From: Entoloma clypeatum | Taxonomy: Eukaryota; Basidiomycota; Agaricomycetes; Agaricales; Entolomataceae | Direction: 5' to 3' | Length of the DNA: 64,000 nt | Assembly (NCBI GenBank): GCA_963565915.1 | Contig: OY751489.1 | Location: 2,480,001-2,544,000 of the forward strand | Shown here: positions 35,466 through 45,496 of the stretch, in pieces | Layout of the letters: each line of letters opens with the position of its first letter | How positions within the stretch are numbered: position 1 is the stretch's first letter | Notes under the pieces: model-generated | Told to the model about the DNA's origin: nothing | The model's database searches: none | The model's input: only the letters and a program-made list of their open reading frames with translations | Program-made: the position numbers and the translations under genes

Positions 35466-36045
35466 ATGTCCCAACCAATGAAGTGGAACACCAAAACAAT
35501 TTGCGAGCTGGTCCAGGCCAAATTTGGAAAACACGCATGCTGGTTCCAAATCCAGGTCGCGCTGAACCTGTATGCAGGACAAGATGTAGTCACGTGTGCA
35601 CCAACAGGGGCAGGGAAGACCCTCTCCTTCTGGATGCCCCTTTTAATGGCCCTCACAGATGGAAAGGATAAGATGACATTTGTGGTTACACCATTGAATA
35701 TCCTGGGGAAGCAGAATGAGGACATTCTTGAGGATGCGGGACTGCCAGCAATTGCTGTTAGTGCTGAGAATGCCAATGAAGAGACCTTTAAAGTGAGTTA
35801 GGTGTCATTTTCTGAGAAACACATTGACTTACTGTTATTAGGATATCAAGAGCGGGAAATATCATGTTGTTATTGTCAACCCCAAACTCATGATGTCAAA
35901 ACATGCAATTGAAAGATGGTGGAAACAAGCGGTATTCACGAAGCACATTTTAAACATCATCTTTGATGAAGGGCATTGTGTGAAGGATTGGGGTGCCTTT
36001 CAAAATGAGTACCTATGCCTTGGGGATTTGCATCACATAGTGGCA
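35466..36045 (+). pseudogene. RecQ-like ATP-dependent DNA helicase, N-terminal part
   Basis: The ATG at 35466 begins MSQPMKWNTKTICELVQAKF. Walker A is CAPTGAGKTLSFW, followed by the motif Ia region MTFVVTPLNILGKQNEDILE. An intron at about 35794-35841 joins to DIKSGKYHVVIVNPKL. Walker B is IIFDEGHCVKDWG, with DEGH where RecQ has DEAH. The frame ends after NEYLCLGDLHH, where a different gene fragment starts on the other strand; motifs III-VI and the RQC/zinc region are missing. The start lies only 50 bases inside the left TIR of E, so transcription could start in the TIR. Confidence 0.75.
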
Positions 36046-36941
36046 ACAACAATTGCGCCATTTGCATATTCGCATTCGATGCGAAATACAGCCTTGGAGC
36101 TATGCATTGGATGCAGGCTATCACTCACGCGTATTCGCAGACGGTGCAATAGAATAGGAACTCGGCGATGATTCTTTTCATTGCGTTCGAACCACAGCCG
36201 CGGCATCAGGGTTGCAAGTCCCCCCGAAATAAGTTCATCTGTTATGTTGACTTGGTTGGAAACAACCGCAGAACGATCTTGGGTTGAAGTGCTTTGCTCT
36301 TGCGAGATAATATGGGGTATGAGTAAACGCAAGCGGCGCCATCTGGCGTGTCCAGCCCTGGTCCCAGGCACAGGCATCCCTATTAAAAGGGCAGGTCGCA
36401 CGCTAGGCTTACTTGCCATACTGCGATTCTCAGTATAAGTGCTCCCCGATTGCTCAATACATTGGGAGGGCCGTGCACCACCTGAAGCGTCATGCTGGTC
36501 ATGAGATTCTGCTGCCCCCGGGACACCAAAGTCAAATTCAGGTCGCTCGGCTTTTGGCGATTCATGAAACCAACACCTGGGGCTCCATCCTTCGTCTCGA
36601 CTCTCCCGTCTCTTGCCTTTTTGGTCTGCGGGCTCGGTGGGGCTGATATATTCCAATGCACCGCGAAAGTCCGAAGTTGGCAATGCGAAACTGTATCCCG
36701 CATCGACGTCTGGAGGTGCTACATCTTCCTCTTCCAAGTTGCTATCCTTTTTAGATCTTGAAGTTGCGATTGAAAGAGAGTAGGCAAAAGACAGGGAGCG
36801 AGGGGGACCAGTCCTCTGCGAGGGGGAGTCCTGAATGGATTTGAATTGGGTCGAATGTGGACGTTGGTGCTTCTCTGTGTCCATTACGCCACCATTGAGT
36901 GGATGTACGTGGTGGACACCAGGAGGGATGACGGTGGACAT
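36033..36941 (-). pseudogene. captured N-terminal fragment resembling fungal phospholipase D1
   Basis: Uninterrupted 302-codon frame from ATG 36941. The distal part (VNITDELISGGLATLMPRLW, RVPILLHRLRIRVSDSLHP, AVFRIECEYANGA) resembles, from memory, the PX-domain region near the N-terminus of basidiomycete PLD1/Spo14. The match stops abruptly at ANGA, where the helicase gene ends from the other side, so 36033-36060 is a junction. No HKD catalytic motif is present. The open frame suggests a recent capture. The family call needs a search. Confidence 0.5.
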
Positions 36942-37042
36942 GGTGGAGGAAACAGCCGACTCAATGACATCACAGACAGTAGCAGATGATATTTACACCA
37001 AGTTTAGGTACTCCTCTGCTCAACCGGCAGTCAATCAACTGC

Positions 37043-37429
37043 CTAGAACAAACCTCCTGCGCAGAACAGCCCTTCGACCACCAATCGCCCAAATGTGAAT
37101 GTAATCCCACAGGCCACTTTCAATGCCATGAACGGTGCCTTGATGCCCGATTTGTTTACGGGGGCGTCACTTGCATTGCAACTCCCCATGCTGACCTCGA
37201 TGGCGTGTTGCAATTCCAAGCTGTCGCCAAGAAGTTTCCTTTCTTCACCAACCCTTTTCCCGCTAGTCTTTTCCGACAACTCTTCCAGGTTGTCAGTGAA
37301 GATCTTCTCCACAACGCCTTCACAGTGTGCCCGGTTACTTTGGTATTCCCTACCTGAAAGACGAACCAATAGAGCCTGCATACTATCACCTACCATAAGG
37401 TCGGCATGGCTGTGTCGTTCGTCAGTCAC
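37043..37429 (-). other. unrecognised coding-like frame inside element E
   Basis: A 128-codon frame with a plausible protein reading (ALLVRLSGREYQSNRAHCEG, VVEKIFTDNLEELSEKTSGK) but no ATG at its start and no known motif. It may be another captured fragment between the helicase and DUF6589 remnants. Confidence 0.3.
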
Positions 37430-37676
37430 ATGAGGTCACAAGTTCACACTCTGCTATCAAGTGGCGCATGTCCATGTGATACTTTGTTTATAGCATCAGG
37501 AAAAGGCCAAACCAACTTAAACAAACCCAAAGAAAAAGTTAAGTGGTTTAAGTTATTTAAGCTAAGTCAGCATCTTAGAACTACTTGAAATCATGTTTTT
37601 TCTCAGATAAGATGTTCAAGCTTGAGTCCGTAAATCTATCTAGGAGAATATTTCATAGGTCTAGGAAAGGTCTAAA

Positions 37677-38450
37677 TGTAAATGTTTTCTGTGTTATATA
37701 CCATTCTGGCTCCAACAACCTCTGATCATCTCCGATCAATTCCGATCAATTCCGCTCCAATGATCTCTGATCAATTCCGATATTCCGGACATCCATTCAT
37801 TACCTCCGCACCTCTGCACGTTGCCATCTTGCATTTCATATTCATAACTCCATGCCTTTATGCATTTCATATTCATATTCCCGTTTACTTATGCATTGCC
37901 TTTTCCACATGGTCCGTTGACCAACATCTCTGATGTTCGTTACAGTCGCTGGCAACTTATGCCACAACTCCGGACCTACTCCGACCATCTCCGTAAAGTA
38001 ATCACATTTAGATATTTAAGCTCATACCATACCTGTAGTTCCTCAGTTTGAATATCAACCAAGTTCACTCCTCTACTCTCAGTCCATGCCAGAGATCCTC
38101 GCCGTGGTACAATACGCCGACGACATCCTCATCTTCTGCTCTTCCTCCATCATTACCCTTCGACGAGCTCAGTACTGTGTCTGAGTCACAACTCCGACGT
38201 CGTCCAACCACTTCCATGTCAGCGTGTCTCTCACTGAGATCTCTCCGAGGACCTCCGCACCTCCGACCTCTCCTCCGCACCTCCTGAAATTGGGACACCT
38301 TATCCAACAAATGGCAGCGCAACACATACGTTGAAGCCACATCCCTCCCCTTCATTGTTCCTCCCCATTTCCGGAGTTCCGCTCTGGTCTCAGTCCTACG
38401 TCCGACCTCCGACGGACTCCAACGAAGCTCCGACATTTCACCTACTTAAC
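37677..38450 (-). repeat. possible LTR-like segment inside element E
   Basis: CT-rich, with many repeats of TCCGA/CCGATC like the chromovirus copy 1 LTR, though not homologous base for base. The minus strand begins TGTTAAG at 38450 and could end ACATTTACA at 37677 (TG...CA), but no 5-bp duplication was found. Confidence 0.25.
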
Positions 38451-38497
38451 ATTGGCAGCACTTTGGATGTGGAGCGTGTGGTGCTAGAATCAATGTG

Positions 38498-38752
38498 ATG
38501 GCGATATTTTTTGTTGAAAAGAAGAATGTCAAGGAAGAGCAGACACTCAAGGCAGAGCGTGCTGCAAAAAAGAAGCAGAAGGTCAAGGAGAGAATAGGAA
38601 CGGGGAAAAAAAGAAAAGCCATGGATGACTCAACTTTACCGCCACCCAAACAACCTGCACTGCTCACCAATCAAACAGCTCCTGTCAATTGGGACACCAA
38701 CACAAAAAACTACCACACCCAACGAACATGTGGTCGGATTTGGCCAACATGA
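38498..38752 (+). other. short lysine-rich frame in element E
   Basis: Encodes a basic, Lys/Glu-rich helix (LKAERAAKKKQKVKERIG). The codons just upstream read CGACGARIN, a Cys-pair arrangement. It might be the C-terminal tail of the helicase gene whose middle was lost; that is inference only. Confidence 0.25.
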
Positions 38753-38947
38753 CTCATGAGGCTATTGCTTTCCTGTTGGCCTTGTTTGGGAAGGATGAAG
38801 ATCCTCCAGATCGCATCGGCACATGCCATCTTTAGGTGAATGTAACAGTTTGTTACGGGGGTGAGCTTCCTTAGTCCCACAAGTGCATAAGACCCATTCT
38901 ATAGCTGAGATAGGGCAGATACAACATAGTGGTAGACAAGGAGAAAG

Positions 38948-40954
38948 CTAAGGAAGTGGCTGTGCTATGTGTAAGCAATGATACCCAGTGCATCCGTTAC
39001 AGTGAAATAGACCCACGACAGGAACAACGAACTGGAAGCATTGCCATGGCGTGGCTTCCACGGATTGAGACTTTGTGAGGCTGCGGATATGCTGTACAGT
39101 GAGTAGATCTCCACAAACAAGAATGACATAATTCTTCAAGCTTTTTGCCCCGGGGTTCTCGTTTGGATTGCCTATGCCTGACTGCTGCAAAATTTGCTCC
39201 ATGGCATCCACATTTTCAGCAGGGGTGCTCGGTTTGATATCCATAGCACACATGGGAATTTGTGAAGTCTTTGTAAGTGGAATCTGATCGATAATCTCTG
39301 GATTGCGCAATTGTTCACGGAACCTGCGGAAGGCCTCAGGCCCAAAATGAACAAGATAATATAAGATCTTCCAGGCATTGAACCGCTGCCTGCACCAAAG
39401 ACCAGATGGGTGGCACTCGGTGTCTGGATACACCTCTTTGAGGAGTTTTTGTATTGGAATTTGGCTGTTACCTTTAGCGCGTAGCTGGTTCCAGAGTGAT
39501 TCAGAGCAATCAAGATCTTCAAGCAAGACCCCATGCTCCAGTGGCAGCATTGTCGCAGATGTAGGGTGAATAAGCGTGTCATTGGGTTTATCGACAGTGG
39601 GGATGGAATGTTTAAGATCAATGTCAAGATTGTCAAAAGCATATAGGGTGAGAAAGGTTCTGCCGTACTTTTGCATGCACTGATCAGACCCCTTCACAAG
39701 GTTATTGATGGCTTCGTTTATTGCAGTTGTTGAGATAGATAGGCCAATGTGGGTGAGGAATTCACATACAGTCTCGGGTGTCCCACATGACTGTGTGAAG
39801 ATGCCGACAAGAGTTTGAAGGGCATTGCACCGACGGTTTGTACTATTCATCATAATGCTCAGGCATGTAAGTTTCTTCTGTCGGCCAATGTCAGATGAGA
39901 TATAAGCTAATCAATCATCACTTACCATTGTACAGAGAATTCTTTCCCGGTCTTCAACTGTATTGGAAGGGCCTGTCTGCTGTGCCATGGTTTCTTCATT
40001 TAAATCCTCCATCTTTATATCCCCATCACTGTAAGGGCAACCACTTTCACTTTTCACTTTTCCTTTCCTTTCTTCCTTTCCTTTCTATTCCACCATCTCC
40101 GATGTCCTCCGATCGTATCTGCTGTCTCTGACATCTTATCTGCCTCTCTGCATCTGACGACTCCGCCCCCATCCGCTACTCTGCACGTTGGATCGTAGGT
40201 ACTATCATTCATCTTGTTTCCATTCATCCTTCATCGCTACTCCTGATCATTGCTCATCATTCATGCATCTCGTTTTATCTCTTATTTCATATCTCATTTT
40301 ACTATTTATCTCGCTAGCTTGCAGGGGAATCCTTAGAACTTTCTCTTCAGATCTCCATTGCAAGGTGTGTGTTGTATTACTTATCAGACTGCTCAATCTA
40401 AACTTCGGATCTCCCTTGCAAGTATCTGAGTTTGAGTCTTGGATCGTAAGGTCGCCCTAACAATCACGTAGCTTGCCCAGATGTTTCTGCTGCTTGACAA
40501 GCATCTTTGTTCTGTTACGCTGCCACTTGTGCCTCTGCACGAGTGCATGTTCAGCAGATAGCAGATTGTCAAGTAGAAACCAGAGCCTTGGTGCGATGTT
40601 CTTCATTTTTTCTGCCATGGCTGTGAGGTTGGCATCATCTAACCATGTCTCCATAGTTTTTGTCGCAAGAAAATGAAAACTGGCATCTAGATGCGTGATT
40701 TGCATGAGTTCTGTTGTGTATGAGATTGTTATGGCCTGTGTTGCAGAACCCAGGACAGCATCCCTTGTGTCATTCTGGTCCAACAACACATCAATTAATT
40801 CTGGAATATCTGTGATGATACTTCTCGTAATGTTGTAGATTCGGTTGGTGTTGGTGTGTAATAAGGCAATGATGAAATCCACAGGGGATATAGAGAGCTC
40901 AGAGAAGACATTGAGAATATACTCAATGATTGGATCAGTTGGGGTTGACATCAT
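38948..40954 (-). pseudogene. DUF6589-type protein, truncated and split by a solo LTR
   Basis: The ATG at 40954 starts an exon to 40463 (SELSISPVDFIIALLHTNTN). A solo LTR sits at 40030-40462. Coding resumes to about 39927, then an intron of about 70 bases, then MMNSTNRRCNALQTLVGIF, CEFLTHIGLSISTTAINEAI, LYAFDNLDIDLKHSIPTVDK and PVVGLFH. These blocks match, from memory, the DUF6589 family expanded in Agaricomycetes, whose role is unknown. Homologues continue past GLFH; here the match ends near 38990. The gene starts next to the right TIR of E and is transcribed inward. Confidence 0.65.
40030..40462 (+). mobile_element. solo LTR of the copy-1 chromovirus family
   Basis: 433 bp, in the opposite orientation to the copy 1 LTRs as drawn, with 5-bp duplication ATCAC at 40025-40029 and 40463-40467. 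The differences from the intact LTR are mostly CpG to CpA. It formed by LTR-LTR recombination after insertion into the DUF6589 gene. Confidence 0.93.
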
Positions 40955-41184
40955 CAAATGTGGATGGTAATTCCATCATGGAAGGCAATGGTTTAAATAC
41001 GGTTTAAATACCAGAAAACCACAAATAAACGATGGAGTAGGAGTGGACAAAATGGTGGAAATGTGGATACAACCACAGAGTAAATCTCCAAGTATGTAAA
41101 CTACTTGGTATCAAGTATGTGAGTCTGTCCACCTCTGAGTTGGAATCTGAGATCTTGATTGACATCTGGACAGGACACATTGAT

Positions 41185-41994
41185 GTGACATTGAATCAAA
41201 TGACTATTTTATTGAGTTACATGAGGGAAAGAATAAGCCCTAGGATAGGTTTACCATGTTGTTGCAGAGGTTTGCATTGTTCTCCGTGATGTCCAAAAGT
41301 CATGTGATTGACAAGTTTAGTGTTTGAGGGTTCAGTCTTATGAACTGGAAAATGAACCTGAACTGGACTGGACTGGACTGGAAGAGACCTGAACTGGCGG
41401 TTCAGGTCTCACTGATTTTGAGCTCAACCAGTCTCCAGTCTCTCCAAATTTGGAAAGAAATTGGACTGGTTCACCCCCAGTTCTAGTTTTGGGTCTGAAA
41501 AATATAAACTGGTTCCAGTTTTTGACCATATATTCATTTCAAAACTGTACTTTTATGGGCAAGAATGTTCTTTCATACAGTTTTCAATCATTTTTACAAG
41601 AGTTTATATCCAAAATGCTTGAGAAACATGTTATTGATAACAAATTGAGTATATTTTCAAGTTTTTGATTGAAAAAACAGGCTTTTATAGATGGTGGAGG
41701 ATTTTACTAGTTTAAACTGGTTTAAACCAGTCTTTACCAGTCCAGTCCAGTTTTTTCAGACTTTGAGAAAGAAAAAAAAAGAACTGCCAGTCTCCAGTTC
41801 ATCAAATTTTTGGTCAAAAAACTGGACTGGACTGAACCCTTAAACACTAGACAAGTTTGCCAGCCGCTCATGGGGGAGGTTGGATGTTCAGTTTTGTTTG
41901 TACGTGTAAATATTTGGATGAACAAATAAATTAGTCATACTTGGATAAGATATCGCATCCTTCCTCCCCCTCGAGCAGATGGTTCAGGAGCCTG
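41185..41994 (-). repeat. right TIR of element E (split by a MITE at 41318-41849)
   Basis: Without the MITE and one copy of its duplication, this arm is about 270 bp and matches the joined left arm in inverted orientation. Confidence 0.88.
41318..41849. mobile_element. hAT-type MITE in the right arm of E
   Basis: Ends TAGTGTTTGAGGGTTCAGTC and inverted GACTGAACCCTTAAACACTA. 8-bp duplication GACAAGTT at 41310-41317 and 41850-41857. 532 bp, no coding capacity, interior filled with CCAGTCCAG/ACTGGACTGG-like subterminal repeats. Same family as the element at 54364-61496. Confidence 0.88.
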
Positions 41995-42003
41995 CTATCA
42001 CTC
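41995..42003. repeat. right target-site duplication of element E
   Basis: CTATCACTC directly after the inverted end GGTTCAGGAGCCTG. Confidence 0.85.
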
Positions 42004-42068
42004 CAGCTCTGGCGAACCTCACCAAGTCCCTCACATCACCCAATGTTTGTTTGGCATCAGCCTCCACT

Positions 42069-43287
42069 GTGAGTGACTTGTTGACTTGTCAACAGAGAAA
42101 CCCCACCCATCAATCAATCCCCATCAACAATGCCTAGGACCCATTTCCACCATCTCTCACAGCCTCCATGACACACTGAATGATGTCTACGCCCCTTCCC
42201 GCCACCTCCATCCTCACACCTTCCCTCCACCTCCCCCTGCTCTCCTATGCCTCGGACTTCATCCCCCACCATTGTATGAGTCTATACACACTAGGTAATG
42301 GCATAGGTAGTCTATAATACATCTCTACATACATGTAACATCAACACCACCCCACTCCCCTCATCTACATATCTATACTATCATCTATATACATGTATAC
42401 CTACTCTAATACATAGTATGATATACTATGACTAATTTCCAACCAACTCCCTTGGGCAGAGATGAGTGAATAAGCTAAAAAAGCGGTCAGGGACTGGGGA
42501 ATGAGGAGGAGCACATACCTCTTCTTGAGATACTGGCCTCCCCAGCCAAGGTGTTACATGTGTGTTAGTTATAGACATCAGCAAAGTAGTCCCAGGGCTT
42601 GTAGCAAACCATAGCAAATACACTCACGTGCATAGCAGACATAGTACTGTGTAGCAACCTCACTGGCAGGCATAGCAATGTAGTACTAAAGCACCATAGC
42701 ATTGTAGCATCATAGTACCATAACATTGTAGTATAGAAACCTGGTAGCACCATAGTGTTGTATTCTCATAGGCTTTTGTAGCACTCAATATTTTTGACAC
42801 TCTTGCCAAACTCTTGCATACCATGAAGGAAGAGGTGTTTTTTCTCATTCCTAAAAAAGACTCATAGAAAGGTACATTGTATAACCATACATGATGAGGT
42901 GTAAGGTATATCTACAGAATTCACGGAGGAAGGTGGCAGCCCTCATTGTGCCGCGTGGTCGCATACTAGTACCTCAATCAAATGGGCCTGATTCGGCTGC
43001 GCGCACCATGTGCTAGACTGGCCGCGGTTCGGTGCGTGGTGTCATCAAACATAAACCTAAACATGAGGTTCTGAGGTTCGGGTTCGGGTTCGAACCGCGG
43101 TTCGATGTGAAAAAATGCGAAAAAGGGAGGTATGGGTTAAAAAAGGTTCTTTCCCATGCTCCGAGAAACCGTAGACATACATTGACAGGCGTGAAAAGAC
43201 GTGGATGTCACGTAGAAGGCCCCCCGCCCCCCGCCCTCATCATAACCTACTACATTTCCTTCATACTCGTCACTCCAGTCTGTTTTG
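42069..43287. repeat. non-coding repeat-rich stretch with CATAG motifs
   Basis: No gene seen. AT-rich to about 42540; then 42560-42790 carries many CATAGCA/CATAGTA units, and 43030-43110 carries GGTTCGGGTTCG repeats. Similar CATAG units recur at 52130-53210. Confidence 0.5.
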
Positions 43288-43860
43288 AGTCTATCCCGTC
43301 CCAGTGCGTACCGCAGCGGTGCACTGATGGCGCCTGCACCGGGGAGGAGCCCGTGCGCGCTTAGGTAGGCGGTGTCTTCGTTCGTCGGGATGAAGTGTCA
43401 CTCGGGGTTGGAGGAGAGGTAGTGGAAGACCTTTGCGAGTTTGGTACATATTGGTGCAGTGTCGAGCGGCTCGAGCCCGCAGATGACGGCGGAGATGGTG
43501 GGGTCCGGGGTAAAGGGGGAGAGGGAGAAGGGGGCAGTGGTGCGGTCGGCGGGGTCCTGAGCCGTTTTTAGATGGCGGAGGGAAGGAAGAAAGTCGAAAC
43601 GCACGGTTCCGCCGAGGAACGAGATCCCCTCCTCCGCCAGCTCCTCCTCGAGCCCTTGCATCCCTATGACGTACACCTTCTGCTGGGGATATTGAGCACC
43701 GAGGAGATGTACACCGCCGCCGCGTATGTCGAGCCGTAAATTTCGTCCTTTGCAAAACCAAGGCGTCAGCAAGGAAGTGAACGAAGGAGGTCGGACATAC
43801 GACCCGCGCCTGCACACCCAGCTTTCCAAACAGTAAGTATGAGTCACGAGTCTTGAAAGT
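43288..43860 (-). pseudogene. PHO13: PHO13-like 4-nitrophenylphosphatase (HAD family) pseudogene fragment
   Basis: Fragments read KTRDSYLLFGKLGVQA, then over a GT-AG intron DEIYGSTYAAAVYISSVLNI, then PQQKVYVIGMQGLEEELAEE and GISFLGGT. Further on come TPDPTISAVICGLEP, FIPTNEDTAYLSAHGLLPGA and APLRYALGRD. This is the middle of a eukaryotic PHO13/phosphoglycolate-phosphatase-like HAD enzyme. It is broken by a frameshift near 43695 (IP to PQQK) and a TGA near 43395 (before HFIPTN). The N-terminal nucleophile Asp motif and the C-terminus are missing. Confidence 0.72.
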
Positions 43861-45133
43861 CGAAAACGCACCCGCACAGTGCAACATCTCCAGAAGCACC
43901 GCCCACAATTCCTGGGCGACTTGCGTCGTCAGCGTCGACGCTCCCAACTGGTCAGGCTACAGCACCATGTCATCCTTCAGAAAACGGTGAGTTGCTCCGA
44001 CCTTCACCTTGCCGAACTCACAACTTACCTGTTCCCCCATCACCTCGCGTTGGGGGCGTATAGATCCTCCGGGGGTGTTGCCGCCGTGATGTGGACAGAA
44101 AGATCCATCCTCGTAGTAAGGTACGCAGCTTGTGTTCATTGGCGTCGTCTTGAGCTGTAGGTGAGTTTGCGACATCAAATGGGCGCTAAGCACGCATCTG
44201 TTTCGTCGCAGCACCTGCTGTTCGGATCGGGCGATCCTTCTTCCTTCCGGAATGTGTACCTTGATTATTTTGAGGATGAAGATGTGCTGGAGGGCCGGGA
44301 GTGCGACAGGCAGCGGATAACGTCTGGGGACTGGTTGTCGTTGACGATGTTGACGATGTCGACAACTTGAAAACTTAGTAAGCATTCCCAAAATGGAATC
44401 ACTCAGCGTCGACGTTGAACAACTGGGGGGAGTCACAATTATATGTCGACGAGAGGGCTTTGAAGTAAACGATCGGCGTCGAACCCATAACGGAGGTGGA
44501 AGGGAGTGTATATTATTATTGTAAACTCGAACCCTAGTCTACTGAAATGAGTTGGAGCAGTCAGTCGCGGAAAGCGGGGAAGTTTGAAACAAACTCACCG
44601 CGTGTAATGTTATCCATCGGGATGTACTTCTTGTGGCGCCTTTTGTATGTGGTCCTTATTACCGTAGCGCCCCCTTCCTCCACAGTCAACTCCCGGAGCC
44701 TCTCCTTCAAGGTCGCGTCGACATTGTATAAAAAGAGAACGTCCAGTTTGCCCGTCGGTTCGTCGAAATGGGCAGCAAACGAATGCCAGCCCGAGCAGTC
44801 GTATCCCCTGACCGTGTGGTGTTTTTCGCCATTGCTATGGTTCCCCCCACTGTCCCGACACCCGTCAAAAAACCGCCAAGGAAAGACCATCGAAAACTCA
44901 CTGATATACCAGGTTGGTGGTCCCTACCTCGTTCAGCAGCGCGCCCATATGTGTCAATGAACGATCCCAGCCGCCCGGAAGTCAAAGATTTGTCGGCCAG
45001 TGAAAGGCACGGTGCTTTCCAAAGGACAATACCTCTGGGGGAGAGAAATGAATGGCGAGAGCGGCAACCGAACGAACAATTACTCACCGTTGGGTTTGAC
45101 GCGACATGACGCAGAGCTGGCAGTTGGGACTGT
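43861..45133. other. region with unrecognised coding-like pieces
   Basis: A minus-strand frame at 44561-44890 reads HHTVRGYDCSGWHSFAAHFD and KLDVLFLYNVDATLKERLRE and resembles an exon, but I recognise no family and find no clear start. Other overlapping frames at 43957-44436 and 44768-45109 are probably shadows. It may be a broken or captured host gene next to the PHO13 fragment. Confidence 0.35.
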
Positions 45134-45332
45134 ACAAACGATGATCAACGATTGGGGTTGAGAGTGCACAAACGATGATCAACGACTGAAAGAGGTTAAG
45201 GATGTACAAACGATGATCAACGAGGTTGAGGAGTATACAAACGATGATCGACGAGTCGACGAGTACGGACGGTCCTAATCGAAAATCGACCTCGCGACCA
45301 AATGTCAAGGGCATGCAAGCGATGATCAACCG
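45134..45332. repeat. spaced direct repeats ACAAACGATGATCAACGA
   Basis: Copies at 45134-45151, 45168-45185, 45206-45223, 45237-45254 (one mismatch) and a diverged one at 45315-45332. Spacing is 31-38 bases between the first four. They lie just beyond the 3' end of the Plavaka transposase gene, where subterminal transposase-binding repeats could be expected. Confidence 0.7.
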
Positions 45333-45496
45333 TTGAGAGTATATCGCCCAACGGTGTTCTCTGGCCAAGTGAAAAGCCAGGACAAGCCTCTGAGCTCGAC
45401 ACATGTCTTGCCGTTCGCTGGAGCAGTGGGAGCATTTAAACATCAAAATGCCGACGTCAAAGAGGGTGAATCTGAACAGGGCGATACAGGATGAAT

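Larger units (their letters stand above)
24239..41994. mobile_element. element E: long-TIR DNA transposon with helicase and DUF6589 gene parts
   Basis: The ends are perfect inverted copies (CAGGCTCCTGAACCATC at the left) and are flanked by the 9-bp direct repeat CTATCACTC at 24230-24238 and 41995-42003. The terminal inverted repeats are about 261 bp (left, split by insertion X) and about 270 bp (right, split by a MITE). Removing nested insertions leaves about 5.9 kb. A helicase gene begins 50 bases inside the left repeat and runs inward; a DUF6589 gene begins about 230 bases inside the right repeat and runs inward. Both are cut off, and a phospholipase-D-like fragment lies between. Long TIRs with a 9-bp duplication resemble Mutator-like elements, but no MULE transposase is seen, so the superfamily is open. 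Confidence 0.8.
23962..42068 (+). pseudogene. small host gene split in an exon by element E
   Basis: The ATG at 23962 opens a Pro/Ser/Lys-rich frame (MTYFTPPPSPVLLSQPISAP). It reads to 24135, where a 60-nt GT-AG intron (24136-24195) leads in phase to an exon starting at 24196 (ACLLLSSTPAETIT). Element E interrupts this exon at 24239. Reading on from 42004, after the duplicated target, keeps the same frame (PALANLTKSLTSPNVC) to a donor-like GTGAGT at 42069. The two exon pieces total 108 bases, exactly 36 codons. I do not recognise the family, and the part beyond 42068 is not resolved. Confidence 0.5.

Noticed and set aside
37677..38450. Second solo LTR inside element E
   Set aside because: TG...CA ends can be drawn, but the flanks CTAAA and TTGGC do not match, so it is kept only as a low-confidence repeat.
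43060..43110. GGTTCGAACC-like core resembling a tRNA T-arm
   Set aside because: It is part of a local GGTTCG repeat; no acceptor, D or anticodon stem can be paired around it.
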